A stretch of DNA of 64,000 nucleotides from Escherichia ruysiae (GCF_031323975.1 NZ_JAVIWS010000001.1:558001-622000), one strand, 5' to 3'; positions 19,635-31,547 are shown, counted from the stretch's first letter. Program-made: numbers and translations. Notes: generated by a model from the sequence alone, not told the origin.

Positions 19635-19671
19635 ATTTGCTTGCCGGTTATCTTACTTCCGGCAAGCAAAT
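19635..19671. terminator. Stem-loop between ribA and acnA
   Basis: ATTTGCTTGCCGG and CCGGCAAGCAAAT form a perfect 13-bp stem with an 11-nt loop between the two convergent stops. The following T-runs are poor on both strands. Confidence 0.55.
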
Positions 19672-19676
19672 ACTCG

Positions 19677-22352
19677 TTACTTCAACATATTACGAATAAC
19701 GTAATGCAAAATACCGTCGTTCTGGTAATAGGTTAATTCCGTCGCGGTGTCGATGCGACAACGGCACGGCACAACTTCCTGGCTACCATCAGCACGCGTC
19801 AGCGTCACCGGAACCGTCGCGCCCGGTTGTAGATTTTGCAGATCGACAATATCAATCTTCTCTTCCCCGGTCAGCCCTAATGTTTTACGCGTCACGCCTT
19901 GCGGAAATTCCAGCGGCAGAATGCCCATGCCAATTAAATTCGAGCGGTGAATTCGTTCAAACGATTCGGCAATCACGACACGAATACCAAGCAGACGCGG
20001 ACCTTTTGCCGCCCAGTCACGGCTGGAGCCAGAACCATATTCTTTACCGGCAATCACCGCCAGGGGCGTTTTCTCCTGCTTATAGCGCATCGCTGCATCA
20101 TAAATAGAAACGACATCGCTGGCAGGTAAATGCCGCGTCATTCCACCTTCAACACCGGGCACCATTTCGTTACGAATGCGAATATTGGCGAATGTGCCGC
20201 GCATCATCACCTCATGGTTACCGCGCCGCGAACCGTAGGAGTTAAAGTCTTTCCGCTCAACACCTCGACCTTGTAGATATCGACCCGCCGGACTGTCGGG
20301 TTTAATACTGCCCGCCGGAGAGATATGGTCAGTGGTGACTGAATCCCCCAGCATTGCGAGGATCCGCGCACCGTGAATATCTTCCACTGGTGCTGGTGTT
20401 GCCTGCATTTCATCAAAGAACGGCGATAAGCGAATATAGGTCGAATCATCCTGCCATCCGTAGGTATCGGATCGTACAACGTTAATTTCTTTCCACTCAG
20501 CTGTCCCTTCGAAAACTTCTGCGTACTCTTTACGGAACATTTCTGTAGAGACTTGTGCTACCGCACGGGCAATTTCTTGTGCCGATGGCCAGATATCTTT
20601 CAGATATACCGGGTCGCCTTTACGATCATGGCCGATAGGCTCTGAAGCCAGGTTGATATTCATATTTCCCGCTAGCGCATAGGCAACCACCAACGGCGGC
20701 GAAGCCAGCCAGTTCGTTTTAACCAGCGGATGAATACGGCCTTCAAAGTTACGGTTGCCGGACAGTACCGCACCGACGGTTAAATCGCCTTTTTTGATTG
20801 CAGTTTCGATAGGATCGGGCAACGGACCAGAGTTACCAATACAGGTGGTACAACCATATCCCACAAGGTTGAAGCCAAGTTCATCGAGATACGGAGTCAG
20901 TTTGGCTTTTGCCAGATAATCAGAAACCACTTTCGAACCCGGTGCCAGCGACGCTTTGACCCACGGTTGCCGCTTCAGGCCCAGAGTTACGGCTTTTTTA
21001 GCCAGCAAGCCTGCGGCCATCAGTACACTTGGATTAGAGGTGTTGGTACATGACGTGATGGCAGCAATAACCACTGCGCCATCAGGCAACTGATACTGAT
21101 GTCCGTTCATAACATAATCGACCGGTTGGCGATCTTTATGCGTGGCATTCACTTCCAGCTCGTTACTGGCGGCAAAAGCTTTTGGTACATCGGGCAGTGC
21201 AACGCGATCCTGTGGGCGTTTTGGCCCCGCCAGACTCGCTTCAACGTCATTCATATCCAGTTCTAACGTACTGGTAAAAATCGGTTCATCGCCCGGGTTA
21301 CGCCACATGCCCTGCGCTTTAGCATATTTTTCGACCAGTTCGACCTGATCTTCACTGCGCCCGCTTAAACGCATGTAATCGAGGGTGACCGCATCGATTG
21401 GGAAGAAGCCGCAGGTCGCACCGTATTCTGGCGACATATTGGCAATGGTGGCGCGATCCGCCAGCGGCAGCGAATCCAGCCCATCGCCGTAAAATTCGAC
21501 GAATTTCCCCACCACGCCATGTTTGCGCAGCATCTGAGTGACGGTAAGAACCAGGTCTGTGGCGGTGATACCTTCACGTAATTTTCCGCTGAGTTTAAAG
21601 CCCACTACATCCGGGATAAGCATGGAAACCGGCTGACCTAACATTGCGGCTTCTGCTTCGATCCCGCCAACGCCCCACCCCAGCACGCCAAGACCGTTGA
21701 TCATCGTAGTGTGTGAGTCGGTGCCGACGAGCGTATCCGGATAAGCAATCCATTCACCATCCTGCAATTCGCTCCACACTGCTTTGCCGAGATATTCGAG
21801 GTTAACCTGATGGCAAATCCCTGTACCTGGCGGCACAACGCTAAAACGGCTGAAGGCCTGCTGTCCCCATTTCAGGAATACATAACGTTCGTGGTTTCGC
21901 TCCATTTCCAGACGCACGTTTTCCTCGAATGCCTCATCATCGCCAAAACGATCGACGGTCACCGAATGGTCAATGACCAGATCAACCGGTGAGAGTGGAT
22001 TCACTTTCGCGGTATCGCCGCCGAGACGTTTTACCGCTTCTCGCATCGCCGCAAGATCCACGACAGCGGGCACGCCGGTAAAGTCCTGCATTAACACTCT
22101 TGCCGGGCGGTAGGCAATTTCACGGTCAGCATGGGCATTTTTCAACCAGCCCGCCAGCGCGTGGATATCCTCTTCGATAACCGAGTTACCATCCTGCCAG
22201 CGGAGCAGGTTTTCGAGCAGAACTTTGAGTGACTTAGGCAGACGGGTGATATCGCCCAGTGATTTAGCAGCAAGTGGCAGGCTGTAGTAATGGTAAGTTT
22301 TATCTTTGGCCTGCAACGTATCCTTACTGGCTTCTCGTAGGGTTGACGACAT
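19677..22352 (-). CDS. acnA: Aconitate hydratase A (AcnA)
   Basis: 891 residues. Aconitase of the AcnA/IRP1 type. The [4Fe-4S] ligands are in [12 protein letters not shown] near 432-443 and [14 protein letters not shown] near 499-512, with the C-terminal swivel domain ([16 protein letters not shown]) near 775. It interconverts citrate and isocitrate and is the stationary-phase and oxidative-stress aconitase; the apo form binds mRNA. The start is preceded by a strong AAGGAGGAG. Known regulators in E. coli are CRP, Cra, SoxRS, Fur and ArcA. Upstream on the same strand lie the tiny genes ymiC-yciX-ymiA, separated by a terminator. Confidence 0.97.
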   Translation of the reverse strand: MSSTLREASKDTLQAKDKTYHYYSLPLAAKSLGDITRLPKSLKVLLENLLRWQDGNSVIEEDIHALAGWLKNAHADREIAYRPARVLMQDFTGVPAVVDLAAMREAVKRLGGDTAKVNPLSPVDLVIDHSVTVDRFGDDEAFEENVRLEMERNHERYVFLKWGQQAFSRFSVVPPGTGICHQVNLEYLGKAVWSELQDGEWIAYPDTLVGTDSHTTMINGLGVLGWGVGGIEAEAAMLGQPVSMLIPDVVGFKLSGKLREGITATDLVLTVTQMLRKHGVVGKFVEFYGDGLDSLPLADRATIANMSPEYGATCGFFPIDAVTLDYMRLSGRSEDQVELVEKYAKAQGMWRNPGDEPIFTSTLELDMNDVEASLAGPKRPQDRVALPDVPKAFAASNELEVNATHKDRQPVDYVMNGHQYQLPDGAVVIAAITSCTNTSNPSVLMAAGLLAKKAVTLGLKRQPWVKASLAPGSKVVSDYLAKAKLTPYLDELGFNLVGYGCTTCIGNSGPLPDPIETAIKKGDLTVGAVLSGNRNFEGRIHPLVKTNWLASPPLVVAYALAGNMNINLASEPIGHDRKGDPVYLKDIWPSAQEIARAVAQVSTEMFRKEYAEVFEGTAEWKEINVVRSDTYGWQDDSTYIRLSPFFDEMQATPAPVEDIHGARILAMLGDSVTTDHISPAGSIKPDSPAGRYLQGRGVERKDFNSYGSRRGNHEVMMRGTFANIRIRNEMVPGVEGGMTRHLPASDVVSIYDAAMRYKQEKTPLAVIAGKEYGSGSSRDWAAKGPRLLGIRVVIAESFERIHRSNLIGMGILPLEFPQGVTRKTLGLTGEEKIDIVDLQNLQPGATVPVTLTRADGSQEVVPCRCRIDTATELTYYQNDGILHYVIRNMLK

Positions 22353-22486
22353 AGCTCCTCCTTAATAACAGGGTTGCGATGCCCTGATTCTCTTCAGGGT
22401 GAATATTAAAGATAACACAAACATTGCGTAACGATTTGATAACAACCCAAATTGATAAAAGAGGAGAAATCTTGCGGATAAGAAAA

Positions 22487-22511
22487 GAAAAACCTCGCCA
22501 CAGCGAGGTCA
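22487..22511 (-). terminator. Terminator between the ymiC-like gene and acnA
   Basis: Read on the minus strand, ACCTCGC, a 4-nt loop and GCGAGGT are followed by TTTTTC. It lies just after the small ORF at 22516-22611 and before the acnA promoter area. Confidence 0.75.
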
Positions 22512-22515
22512 GAGA

Positions 22516-22611
22516 TTAGTGAGCAACTATCCAGATGAGTTCAACCCAGAAGAGCATCGACAGAGAAAATGCGCCCATCCAGGACCAATATTTCATATTT
22601 GTGGTGATCAT
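22516..22611 (-). CDS. ymiC: 31-residue membrane miniprotein (YmiC-like)
   Basis: Translating the minus strand from 22611 gives 31 residues: MITTNMKYWSWMG, then AFSLSMLFWVELIWIVAH. The ATG is preceded by TGAGGGG at about 8 nt and the stop is followed by a good terminator, so it has all the signals of a gene. The protein is one predicted transmembrane helix. It fits what I remember of YmiC, one of the E. coli miniproteins found near acnA; the symbol is from memory. The LFWV stretch resembles that of YmiA nearby. Function unknown. Confidence 0.65.
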   Translation of the reverse strand: MITTNMKYWSWMGAFSLSMLFWVELIWIVAH

Positions 22612-22727
22612 AGGCTACACCCCTCACTTGTTATTACTTTCTGTTGAAATTATTCAACCTTTTATTGCTGTGGTGTATTAAAAACCGTTTAATTCACGAA
22701 TATATCGGATAATAAGAATGATGATAA

Positions 22728-22898
22728 TTATTGTTTCTGCTGCTCATCTTCAGCAAACATCTCTATAAACGCTTGCTGTTGCGACGTCAGTTTCCAGCCA
22801 TCCGGAATAACGACTGAACATTCCCGTTTCGTTTCCGTTTCATTGTCACTATGCTGAGACAGTGGCAAAGCAATCTGATGCTGCTCCTGAACGACCAT
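22728..22898 (-). CDS. yciX: YciX, small protein of unknown function
   Basis: 56 residues from the ATG at 22898, beginning MVVQEQHQIALPLSQ and ending EMFAEDEQQKQ. It is polar and acidic with no signal or membrane segment. The start lies 3 nt after the ymiA stop (TAA-AGC-ATG), so the two are translationally linked. Some annotations give slightly different starts or treat it as a pseudogene remnant. Here the frame is intact and I see no frameshift. Confidence 0.6.
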   Translation of the reverse strand: MVVQEQHQIALPLSQHSDNETETKRECSVVIPDGWKLTSQQQAFIEMFAEDEQQKQ

Positions 22899-22901
22899 GC
22901 T

Positions 22902-23042
22902 TTACCCCCACACTTTCCAAATTAGCAGTGCAACAAGCACCCAGAAGAGCGCAGAACCAAGAAATACCGCAAGCCAGGCTTTGCGTTTCAATTCAGGGTC
23001 CCTGCGGGGTTCCTGATTTCCAGAAGGCATTGCTAACCTCAT
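22902..23042 (-). CDS. ymiA: YmiA, 46-residue membrane protein
   Basis: 46 residues on the minus strand. A polar N-terminus (MRLAMPSGNQEPRRDPELKR) is followed by one transmembrane helix (WLAVFLGSALFWVLVALLIW) and a short tail KVWG. It matches E. coli YmiA except for one or two residues. Function unknown. It is the first gene of a probable ymiA-yciX(-ymiC) transcript, downstream of cysB and upstream of acnA. An alternative start at the internal Met (residue 5) would leave the helix unchanged. Confidence 0.8.
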   Translation of the reverse strand: MRLAMPSGNQEPRRDPELKRKAWLAVFLGSALFWVLVALLIWKVWG

Positions 23043-23360
23043 ATAATCGCCATCACTTATCAGTAATACGCTAAACGATTGGTATAATTAATCAACTGAT
23101 GAGACAAATCCTAATGAAACTTTAGCCAAAAATCCAGCTAATTTACGAATCGTCTCCAGTGAATAATTCAATCTTTTGACCTGAAATAGATATTTGAAGG
23201 CTGGAGTTTGCGAGGCAGGTAATTAGACACTACTTTACGTCCGATTTACCATAAAGATTTCAGGGATAATAATATTGTGAGCGGTGTACAAATAAGAAAG
23301 AACAGAGAATATATTCCGGCACCCCGAAAATATAAAAGGTGCCGGAAATAATGCAGGTAA
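23043..23360. other. Gap between cysB and ymiA
   Basis: 318 bp with no supported gene. It contains a hairpin after cysB (TTCCGGCACC at 23314-23323 pairing with GGTGCCGGAA at 23338-23347, 14-nt loop) that could end cysB transcription on the minus strand. The remainder is AT-rich and should carry the ymiA promoter. Confidence 0.5.
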
Positions 23361-24359
<999 letters not shown>

Positions 24360-24491
24360 TCAGAACATCGTTTTTTCGTCACTCCTGACGGGTGACTAAT
24401 ACGATTTAATAATAAAAAAGGTGCTAACTATAACCACTATATCATTTATAGCTTTAGTGTATAGGTGTGGAGATAAAATAATATGCAATAA

Positions 24492-24517
24492 AAAAGGGTC
24501 GCTTTTGCGACCCTTTG
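24492..24517 (-). terminator. topA terminator
   Basis: GGGTCGC-loop-GCGACCC, followed on the minus strand by TTTTTT, 27 nt after the topA stop. Confidence 0.8.
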
Positions 24518-24543
24518 TTTTAAAAACCAGAAAGAATTAAAGG

Positions 24544-27141
24544 TTATTTTCTCCCTTCAACCCATTTGCCATCAACATAAAATGCTGACCAGCCAGTTGC
24601 CTTTCCGTCTTTTTCCGAAGAGACATATTGCTGCCTGGTTTTCCGGCTAAAACGAACCATTGTCTTATTACCTTCTGGATCTTGCTGTGGCGCATCAGCC
24701 AGATAACGCAATTTTTCTGGTAAACGGTCGCGGAAGCGATAAAGCTCTTCCACCAGCGGCGCACGCGTTTCACGTGATTTCGGGAAAGTATTGGCCGCCA
24801 GGAACACGCCGGCAGCGCCGTCACGCAACACGAAATAAGCATCCGATTTTTCGCACGGTAATTCTGGCAGCGGAACCGGATCTTCTTTCGGCGGCGCGAC
24901 TTCACCGTTACGTAAAATCTTACGTGTGTTTTTACACTCTTCATTGGTGCAAGCCATGTACTTACCGAAACGCCCCATTTTCAGGTGCATTTCAGAACCA
25001 CATTTTTCACACTCAACGATCGGGCCGTCATAACCTTTAATACGGAATTCGCCCTCTTCGATCTCGTAACCGTCGCAGGTTGGATTATTACCACAGACAT
25101 GCAACTTACGTTTTGGATCGATGAGATAGCTGTCCATCGCTGTACCGCATTTCGGGCAACGACGTTTGGCGCGCAGCGCGTTGGTTTCAGCGTCTTCGCC
25201 TTCCAGCACGTTAAGCACTTCGTTTTCCGGCACCAGGTTGATGGTGGTTTTGCAACGCTCTTTCGGCGACAGCGCATAACCGGAACAGCCCAGGAATACC
25301 CCGGTGCTGGCGGTGCGAATCCCCATTTTTCGACCACAGGTCGGGCAGTCAATGCTGGTCAGAACCATCTGGTTCGGGCGCATACCGCCCTCTTCCGGAT
25401 CTTTTTCCGCTTTATCTAACTGCTGGGTGAAATCCGAGAAGAAGTGATCCAGTACAGCTTTCCACTCTGCTTCGTGATTTGCCACCTGGTCAAGGCTGTT
25501 TTCCATCTGCGCGGTAAAGTCGTAATTCATTAACTCGCGGAAATTTTCTTCCAGGCGATCAGTAACGATCTCACCCATTTTTTCCGCATAGAAGCGACGG
25601 TTTTCCACACGCACATAGCCGCGATCCTGAATGGTCGAAATGATCGACGCATAGGTAGACGGACGACCGATCCCGCGTTTTTCCAGTTCTTTAACCAGTG
25701 AAGCTTCGCTAAAACGGGCTGGCGGCTTGGTAAAGTGCTGCGCAGGCGTCAGTTCAACAAGCGACAGGGAGTCACCTTTATCGACAGCCGGTAAAATACG
25801 ATCTTCATCGCCTTTACGCAGCGCAGGCATAACTTTCGTCCAGCCGTCGAAACGCAGAATACGACCGCGCGCTTTCAGGCGGAAGTCACCCGCGCCAACG
25901 GTCAGCGTGGTGGAGTCATATTTCGCTGGGGTCATTTGACAGGCAACAAACTGACGCCAGATTAACTGGTACAGTTTCTGCGCATCTGCTTCCATATCTT
26001 TCAGCGATTCCGCCATCACATTGACATCTGAAGGACGAATCGCTTCGTGCGCTTCCTGTGAGTTTTCTTTGCTGGCGTATTGGTTCGGGCTTTCCGGCAG
26101 ATATTTATTACCAAAATTATCGCTGATATAACCGCGAACCATGTTTACCGCGTCCTGACTCAGGTTAGTGGAGTCGGTACGCATGTAAGTGATATAGCCA
26201 GCTTCATACAGACGCTGCGCCATCATCATGGTTTTTTTCACACCAAAACCAAGACGGGTGCTGGCAGCTTGTTGCAGCGTAGAGGTAATAAAAGGAGCGC
26301 CTGGTTTACTGGTTGTCGGTTTGTCTTCACGTTCCAGCACGCTGTAGCGCGCTTTTTCAAGCAGACTTACCGCAGCCTGAGTTTGTTCTTTGTTGACCGG
26401 GCGGAACGGTTTATCGTTCTGATGAGTCACCTGCAAAGCCAACGCTTCACCAGACGGCGTAGTCGTACTGGCATCGACTTCCCAGAATTCTTCCGGCACG
26501 AACGCTTTAATTTCACGCTCACGCTCAACCACCAGGCGAACCGCTACGGATTGCACACGCCCGGCGGAAAGACCGCGAGCGATCTTTTTCCACAACAGCG
26601 GAGAAACCATATAACCCACGACGCGATCCATAAAGCGACGCGCCTGCTGGGCATTAACACGATCAATATTCAGTTCGCCGGGTTTGTTGAACGCCTGGCG
26701 GATCGCGTTTTTAGTAATTTCGTTAAACACCACTCGGCTATAGCGAGCTTCATCACCCCCAATCACTTCCCGCAGGTGCCATGCAATGGCTTCCCCTTCG
26801 CGGTCAAGGTCGGTTGCGAGATAGATGTGGTCGGCTTTTTCAGCCAGTTGTTTCAGTTCAGAGACGACCTTCTCTTTACCAGGCAACACTTCATAGTGCG
26901 CCTCCCAATTGTGCCACGGGTCAACCCCCATACGGTTGACGAGAGCGCCACGTTCATCCTTTTTAGGCTTTTTAGCCGTTTTGGTGGAGGTAGAGTCGGC
27001 ACTCTTTTTAGCAGCTGAGCCACTGGTCGGCAAATCGCGGATGTGACCGACACTGGATTTCACCACGTAGTCACTACCCAGATACTTGTTGATCGTTTTG
27101 GCTTTTGCCGGGGACTCAACGATGACAAGAGCTTTACCCAT
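24544..27141 (-). CDS. topA: DNA topoisomerase I (TopA, omega protein)
   Basis: 865 residues from the ATG at 27141; a frame open to 27183 would add 14 residues not present in the family. N-terminal TOPRIM domain ([15 protein letters not shown] and [11 protein letters not shown], residues ~110-120). The active-site tyrosine is in [11 protein letters not shown] near 319. C-terminal zinc-ribbon domains carry repeated CxxC pairs (CPTCGRK, CPKCGTA, CEKCGSE). It relaxes negative supercoils behind RNA polymerase and balances gyrase. The 379-bp divergent gap to yciN is AT-rich and should contain the several topA promoters known in E. coli. Confidence 0.98.
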   Translation of the reverse strand: MGKALVIVESPAKAKTINKYLGSDYVVKSSVGHIRDLPTSGSAAKKSADSTSTKTAKKPKKDERGALVNRMGVDPWHNWEAHYEVLPGKEKVVSELKQLAEKADHIYLATDLDREGEAIAWHLREVIGGDEARYSRVVFNEITKNAIRQAFNKPGELNIDRVNAQQARRFMDRVVGYMVSPLLWKKIARGLSAGRVQSVAVRLVVEREREIKAFVPEEFWEVDASTTTPSGEALALQVTHQNDKPFRPVNKEQTQAAVSLLEKARYSVLEREDKPTTSKPGAPFITSTLQQAASTRLGFGVKKTMMMAQRLYEAGYITYMRTDSTNLSQDAVNMVRGYISDNFGNKYLPESPNQYASKENSQEAHEAIRPSDVNVMAESLKDMEADAQKLYQLIWRQFVACQMTPAKYDSTTLTVGAGDFRLKARGRILRFDGWTKVMPALRKGDEDRILPAVDKGDSLSLVELTPAQHFTKPPARFSEASLVKELEKRGIGRPSTYASIISTIQDRGYVRVENRRFYAEKMGEIVTDRLEENFRELMNYDFTAQMENSLDQVANHEAEWKAVLDHFFSDFTQQLDKAEKDPEEGGMRPNQMVLTSIDCPTCGRKMGIRTASTGVFLGCSGYALSPKERCKTTINLVPENEVLNVLEGEDAETNALRAKRRCPKCGTAMDSYLIDPKRKLHVCGNNPTCDGYEIEEGEFRIKGYDGPIVECEKCGSEMHLKMGRFGKYMACTNEECKNTRKILRNGEVAPPKEDPVPLPELPCEKSDAYFVLRDGAAGVFLAANTFPKSRETRAPLVEELYRFRDRLPEKLRYLADAPQQDPEGNKTMVRFSRKTRQQYVSSEKDGKATGWSAFYVDGKWVEGRK

Positions 27142-27520
27142 ATTCACCTTACCTAATTTGATTCTTCCAGGAATGCGTCGCACATTGATAAACCTTCCAC
27201 TGGCAACGAGTTACCGATATGGACTCGCTCTCTGCGGATATCAACCCCTTGTCGTGACTCTGTTCACGAAAATTCCGGTGACTGAGTTAACAGGTCTTGG
27301 CCTACAGGCGCTATAGCACGACGGAATTTTGGTCGAATGTCAAGCAAATCTATTGCCAGATTGACGAAAGCGTCACACTGTACCTGATAAAATCCGTTAC
27401 GCAACTTTATTAGCATGCAAAATCCAAAGTTGCCAGTAAGGCGCTCCTGACGCCAGCGTGGTATATTTGTCCGCATGCCATGCCTGGCGTAGACTAATGT
27501 CCTTGTTTAAGGAGTAAATA
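27142..27520. promoter_or_regulatory. Divergent promoter region topA / yciN
   Basis: 379 bp with no supported gene, between divergently transcribed topA and yciN. In E. coli topA has several promoters here, including a heat-shock one, and Fis sites. I could not assign individual boxes with confidence. yciN is preceded by a strong AAGGAG. Confidence 0.45.
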
Positions 27521-27772
27521 ATGAACAAAGAGACACAACCCATTGACCGCGAAACGCTGTTGAAAGAGGCCAACAAAATCATTCGTGAGCATGAGGACAC
27601 ACTCGCAGGAATTGAAGCCACCGGCGTCACGCAGCGTAATGGCGTGCTGGTGTTTACTGGCGATTACTTTTTAGATGAGCAAGGGCTGCCGACAGCGAAA
27701 AGCACTGCGGTGTTTAATATGTTCAAACACCTGGCACACGTGCTCTCGGAAAAATATCATCTGGTAGATTAA
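27521..27772 (+). CDS. yciN: YciN, DUF2498 family protein
   Basis: 83 residues, [12 protein letters not shown]... to ...SEKYHLVD. Soluble and small, with a good AAGGAGTAAATA ribosome-binding site. I recognise it as YciN, conserved in enterobacteria and of unknown function. It is divergent from topA and convergent with sohB, sharing a terminator with it. No catalytic motif is visible. Confidence 0.88.
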
Positions 27773-27776
27773 AGCA

Positions 27777-27806
27777 AAACGCGAGGCCTGAACCTCGCGT
27801 TTGTCT
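27777..27806. terminator. Bidirectional terminator yciN / sohB
   Basis: AAACGCGAGG and CCTCGCGTTT form a 10-bp stem with a 6-nt loop between the two convergent stops. Confidence 0.8.
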
Positions 27807-27807
27807 T

Positions 27808-28857
27808 TTACATCAAAGGCTTTTGCCCACGCTGCCACCAGCGTAGCAACAATCGATCGACGCTCTCTGCCGCACTGCCGGTAAACCGATCGATTAACCG
27901 TTTACGCTGCATATAACGCACATTGACCACTTCTCGACCGTCCATCAGATTAAGAATCACTTCATCACTGGTGTTGATTTCGTCAACCAGGCCTTTCTCT
28001 ACCGCCTGTTGCCCGTACCAGTGTTCACCGGTAGCCACCTCTTCAATATCCAGAGATGGACGCATACGTTTTACAAAATCTTTAAATAGCTGATGTGTTT
28101 CGTTCAGTTCTTCGCGGAATTTTTCGCGCCCTTCTTCAGTATTTTCACCCAGCAATGTCAGCGTGCGCTTATATTGCCCGGCAGTATGCAGTTCAATATC
28201 AATATCTTTACTTTTCAGGAAGCGGTTAAAGTTGGGCATTTGCGCTACCACACCGATGGAACCAACAATGGCAAACGGCGCAGAAACAATTTTGTCCGCC
28301 ACACAGGCCATCATGTACCCGCCGCTGGCAGCCACTTTGTCTACCGTAACGGTTAAAGGAATGTTTTTATCGCGCAGACGCCGCAATTGTGAGGCTGCCA
28401 GGCCATAACCATGAACCATACCGCCGGGGCTTTCCAGACGCAAAACAACCTGATCCCTTGGCTTAAATGCCGCGAGTACTGCGGTTATCTCTTCACGTAA
28501 TGAGTTAACTTCATGCGCGTCCATGCTGCCTTTGAAATCCAGTACCCAGACGCGGGGTTTACTGTCAGTCACCACCTCACCCAGTTTGGCTTTTGCTTTC
28601 GCTGCTTTCGCTTCTTGCTTGTGCTTTTTCTTCTGCGCTTTGTGCCACTGCTTTTGCTGATGCGGATCCATCAGCGCTGCTGCCAGTTCTTCTTTCATCT
28701 CCTTATATTGTTCGCTGAGATTGTTAACCCGTAACTCGCCACGCTGGCGTTTATTACGTTGCGCAACATTGACAATAATGGCGGCAACAGCCGCAATCGC
28801 CACAACAACAGTGACAATTTTCGCCAAAAACAAACCATATTCAGACAACAATTCCAC
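27808..28857 (-). CDS. sohB: SohB, SppA-like inner-membrane serine protease
   Basis: 349 residues starting with GTG at 28857 (VELLSEYGLFL), the accepted family start; the frame is open further upstream to 28962. One N-terminal membrane helix (LAKIVTVVVAIAAVAAIIV) and a charged Lys/Ala-rich coiled stretch (about 70-95). The signal-peptide-peptidase (S49, ClpP-crotonase fold) domain follows, with the serine motif VAASGGYMMA near 175-184 and the lysine region AGQYKRTLTLLG near 226-237. It was found as a multicopy suppressor of degP (htrA), and substrates are uncertain. The C-terminus is basic. Confidence 0.95.
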   Translation of the reverse strand: MELLSEYGLFLAKIVTVVVAIAAVAAIIVNVAQRNKRQRGELRVNNLSEQYKEMKEELAAALMDPHQQKQWHKAQKKKHKQEAKAAKAKAKLGEVVTDSKPRVWVLDFKGSMDAHEVNSLREEITAVLAAFKPRDQVVLRLESPGGMVHGYGLAASQLRRLRDKNIPLTVTVDKVAASGGYMMACVADKIVSAPFAIVGSIGVVAQMPNFNRFLKSKDIDIELHTAGQYKRTLTLLGENTEEGREKFREELNETHQLFKDFVKRMRPSLDIEEVATGEHWYGQQAVEKGLVDEINTSDEVILNLMDGREVVNVRYMQRKRLIDRFTGSAAESVDRLLLRWWQRGQKPLM

Positions 28858-29075
28858 GAGTCCCACCTTGGTTAAACAACGCTTTGCCTCACAGTTTACA
28901 ACAGGCACGTTAAGCCGTCTCGCAGAGATATTCTTGACGAGAAAGTATGACAAAGTATTCATTTTGCGGCGTTATCGCCCCAGGCCGATTGAAATGCGCC
29001 TCTGTTTAAGGCATAACCCCTCAAAGTCATAAAGTACACTGGCAGCGCGACTGATGATGTCGTTGAGGAGTAGCC

Positions 29076-29834
29076 ATGCATTACCAACCAAAACAAGATT
29101 TACTCAATGATCGTATTATCCTGGTAACCGGCGCCAGCGACGGCATTGGTCGTGAAGCCGCTCAGACTTATGCGCGTTATGGCGCGACAGTGATTTTACT
29201 GGGTCGTAATGAAGAAAAATTACGTCAGGTCGCCCAGCGTATATTCGAAGAGACCGGACGTCATCCACAGTGGTTTATTCTCGATTTACTGACCTGCACA
29301 TCCGAAGATTGCCATCAACTGGCACAGCGCATTGCCGTTAATTATCCGCGTCTGGACGGCGTTTTGCATAATGCCGGATTGCTTGGCGAAGTTTGCCCGA
29401 TGAGTGAACAAAATCCGCAGGTCTGGCAGGATGTCATGCAGGTCAACGTTAATGCCACCTTTATGCTGACCCAGGCACTGCTTCCTTTATTACTCAAATC
29501 GGACGCCGGTTCGCTGGTCTTTACCTCATCAAGCGTCGGGCGTCAGGGTCGGGCTAATTGGGGTGCATACGCTGCCTCAAAATTTGCCACCGAAGGAATG
29601 ATGCAGGTACTGGCCGATGAATATCAACAGCGCCTGCGCGTGAACTGCATTAACCCAGGCGGTACGCGCACCGCCATGCGTGCCAGCGCCTTCCCGACGG
29701 AAGATCCGCAGAAACTCAAAACCCCCGCTGATATCATGCCACTTTACCTCTGGCTGATGGGCGATGATAGCCGCCGTAAAACCGGCATGACCTTTGACGC
29801 CCAACCGGGCCGTAAACCAGGAATTTCCCAATGA
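29076..29834 (+). CDS. yciK: YciK, short-chain dehydrogenase/reductase
   Basis: 252 residues, classical SDR. The cofactor motif TGASDGIG is near 19-26, the NAG motif (HNAG) near 96-99, and the catalytic S, Y and K are in VFTSSSVGRQG and YAASK near 163-167. The C-terminus deviates slightly from standard SDRs. The physiological substrate is not established. It overlaps btuR by 4 nt (ATGA), so the two are co-translated, although no link between YciK and cobalamin is proven. Confidence 0.93.
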   Translation: MHYQPKQDLLNDRIILVTGASDGIGREAAQTYARYGATVILLGRNEEKLRQVAQRIFEETGRHPQWFILDLLTCTSEDCHQLAQRIAVNYPRLDGVLHNAGLLGEVCPMSEQNPQVWQDVMQVNVNATFMLTQALLPLLLKSDAGSLVFTSSSVGRQGRANWGAYAASKFATEGMMQVLADEYQQRLRVNCINPGGTRTAMRASAFPTEDPQKLKTPADIMPLYLWLMGDDSRRKTGMTFDAQPGRKPGISQ

Positions 29835-30421
29835 GTGATGAACGCTACCAACAGCGTCAGCAGCGAGTTAAAGAAAAAGTGGATGCCCGTGTGGCGCAGG
29901 CCCAGGATGAACGCGGCATTATTATCGTTTTTACTGGCAATGGAAAAGGCAAAACCACAGCGGCATTTGGTACGGCAACACGCGCAGTAGGTCACGGAAA
30001 AAAAGTGGGCGTCGTGCAATTTATTAAGGGCACCTGGCCTAATGGCGAACGAAATCTGCTGGAGCCGCACGGCGTTGAGTTTCAGGTAATGGCAACCGGC
30101 TTTACCTGGGATACACAAAACCGCGAGTCCGATACCGCCGCCTGCCGCGAAGTCTGGCAACATGCAAAAAGAATGCTGGCGGATTCCTCACTGGATATGG
30201 TTTTGCTCGATGAGCTGACGTATATGGTGGCGTATGACTATTTGCCACTGGAAGAAGTGATGCAGGCCTTAAATGATCGTCCACATCAGCAAACAGTGAT
30301 TATCACGGGTCGTGGCTGTCATCGGGATATTCTTGAATTGGCGGATACGGTAAGTGAATTACGCCCCATCAAACATGCGTTTGATGCCGGTGTAAAAGCG
30401 CAGATAGGGATTGATTACTAA
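29831..30421 (+). CDS. btuR: Corrinoid adenosyltransferase BtuR (CobA)
   Basis: 196 residues. The unusual P-loop GNGKGKTT at 36-43 binds ATP, and LLDELTYM lies near 125-132. It transfers the adenosyl group of ATP to cob(I)alamin, allowing use of imported corrinoids by B12-dependent enzymes. It is the second gene of the yciK-btuR unit and convergent with rluB. The CobA/CobO/BtuR family assignment is secure from the P-loop and C-terminal sequence. Confidence 0.96.
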   Translation: MSDERYQQRQQRVKEKVDARVAQAQDERGIIIVFTGNGKGKTTAAFGTATRAVGHGKKVGVVQFIKGTWPNGERNLLEPHGVEFQVMATGFTWDTQNRESDTAACREVWQHAKRMLADSSLDMVLLDELTYMVAYDYLPLEEVMQALNDRPHQQTVIITGRGCHRDILELADTVSELRPIKHAFDAGVKAQIGIDY

Positions 30422-30426
30422 TCTGT

Positions 30427-30457
30427 AAAAATGCCGGATATGACGTCCGGCATACTT
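30427..30457. terminator. Stem-loop between btuR and rluB
   Basis: ATGCCGGA and TCCGGCAT (30431-30438 and 30446-30453) pair with a 7-nt loop between the two convergent stops. A short T-rich tract on the minus strand (TTTTTACAG) favours termination of rluB. Confidence 0.6.
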
Positions 30458-30460
30458 TGA

Positions 30461-31336
30461 TTAACCGTTATTATTACGTCCGCCAGAACGACGACCGCCG
30501 CTCACCTGACTGTGACGTTTCACCGCACGACGAATCTGATTCGCCTTCATGCGACGACGGTCTTTTTCTACAGCGACTTTAGAGCTGGTTTCTGGCGGTA
30601 GCTCCACCAGTTCGCGCAGATAGTTAGTCTGGGCAAGGTCCAGCTCCGTCCAGCCACCGCGTGGCAGACCTTTTGGCAGTGGGATATCACCGTAACGAAC
30701 ACGGATCAGGCGGCTTACCTGCACACCAACCGCTTCCCACAAACGACGAACTTCACGGTTACGGCCTTCGGTCAGAGTAACGTTGTACCACTGGTTGATC
30801 CCTTCGCCGCCGCTGAATTTAATGGTTTTAAAGGCTGCCGGACCGTCTTCCAACTGCACGCCACGACTCAAATCACGCAGTTTCGCGTCGTCAACCTGAC
30901 CAAATACACGCACGGCATATTCACGTTCAACTTCACGGCTTGGGTGCATTAAACGGTTTGCCAGTTCACCGTCGGTGGTGAACAGCAACAGACCACAGGT
31001 ATTAACGTCGAGACGACCTACGGCAATCCAGCGTGCGCCACGCAGCTTCGGCAGACGGTCAAACACTGTTGGACGCCCTTCCGGGTCGTTACGAGTACAT
31101 AACTCACCTTCCGGCTTGTAATAGGCCAGCACGCGACAAATTTGCTCAGCGGACTCACGCACCGAAATCAGGTGACCATCGATACGAATTTTCAGTCCAG
31201 GAGTAACTTCAACGCGATCGCCGAGTTTAGCAATTTTGCCATCAACACTCACACGACCGGCTTCAATAATAGATTCGATTTCACGGCGAGAACCGTGGCC
31301 GGCACGCGCCAGCACTTTCTGTAGCTTTTCGCTCAT
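30461..31336 (-). CDS. rluB: RluB, 23S rRNA pseudouridine(2605) synthase
   Basis: 291 residues from the ATG at 31336; the in-frame extension to 31387 adds 17 residues not seen in the family. S4 RNA-binding domain at 1-60 ([18 protein letters not shown]). RsuA-type pseudouridine synthase domain with the catalytic aspartate in [16 protein letters not shown] near 104-119. Strongly basic C-terminal tail ending [10 protein letters not shown]. It isomerises U2605 of 23S rRNA during 50S assembly. A single gene, convergent with btuR. Confidence 0.96.
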
Positions 31337-31547
31337 AGAGCTTCCTTTTGGTGTCGCCTTCCCAGGCGTCTGATATGCTTTGTGCAACAGTGAGTCAGAA
31401 CTTACATCTGACTCACTGATAGTAAAGTCTGTTCGAACTCTTCCGGCCTTAAGTCAACGACATGACGTTTTAACTGGCCTGGCTTTGAGGCGCAACATAC
31501 TACACTATCTTTAGGGTTAAAGCTTGTTTCGATTAACATCAGCTTGA

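Noticed and set aside
26080..27018. Open frame of 312 codons on the plus strand opposite topA
   Set aside because: It lies wholly antisense to the intact, well-recognised topA, has no ribosome-binding site of note, and its product resembles no family I know. Such frames arise from the codon pattern of the sense gene.
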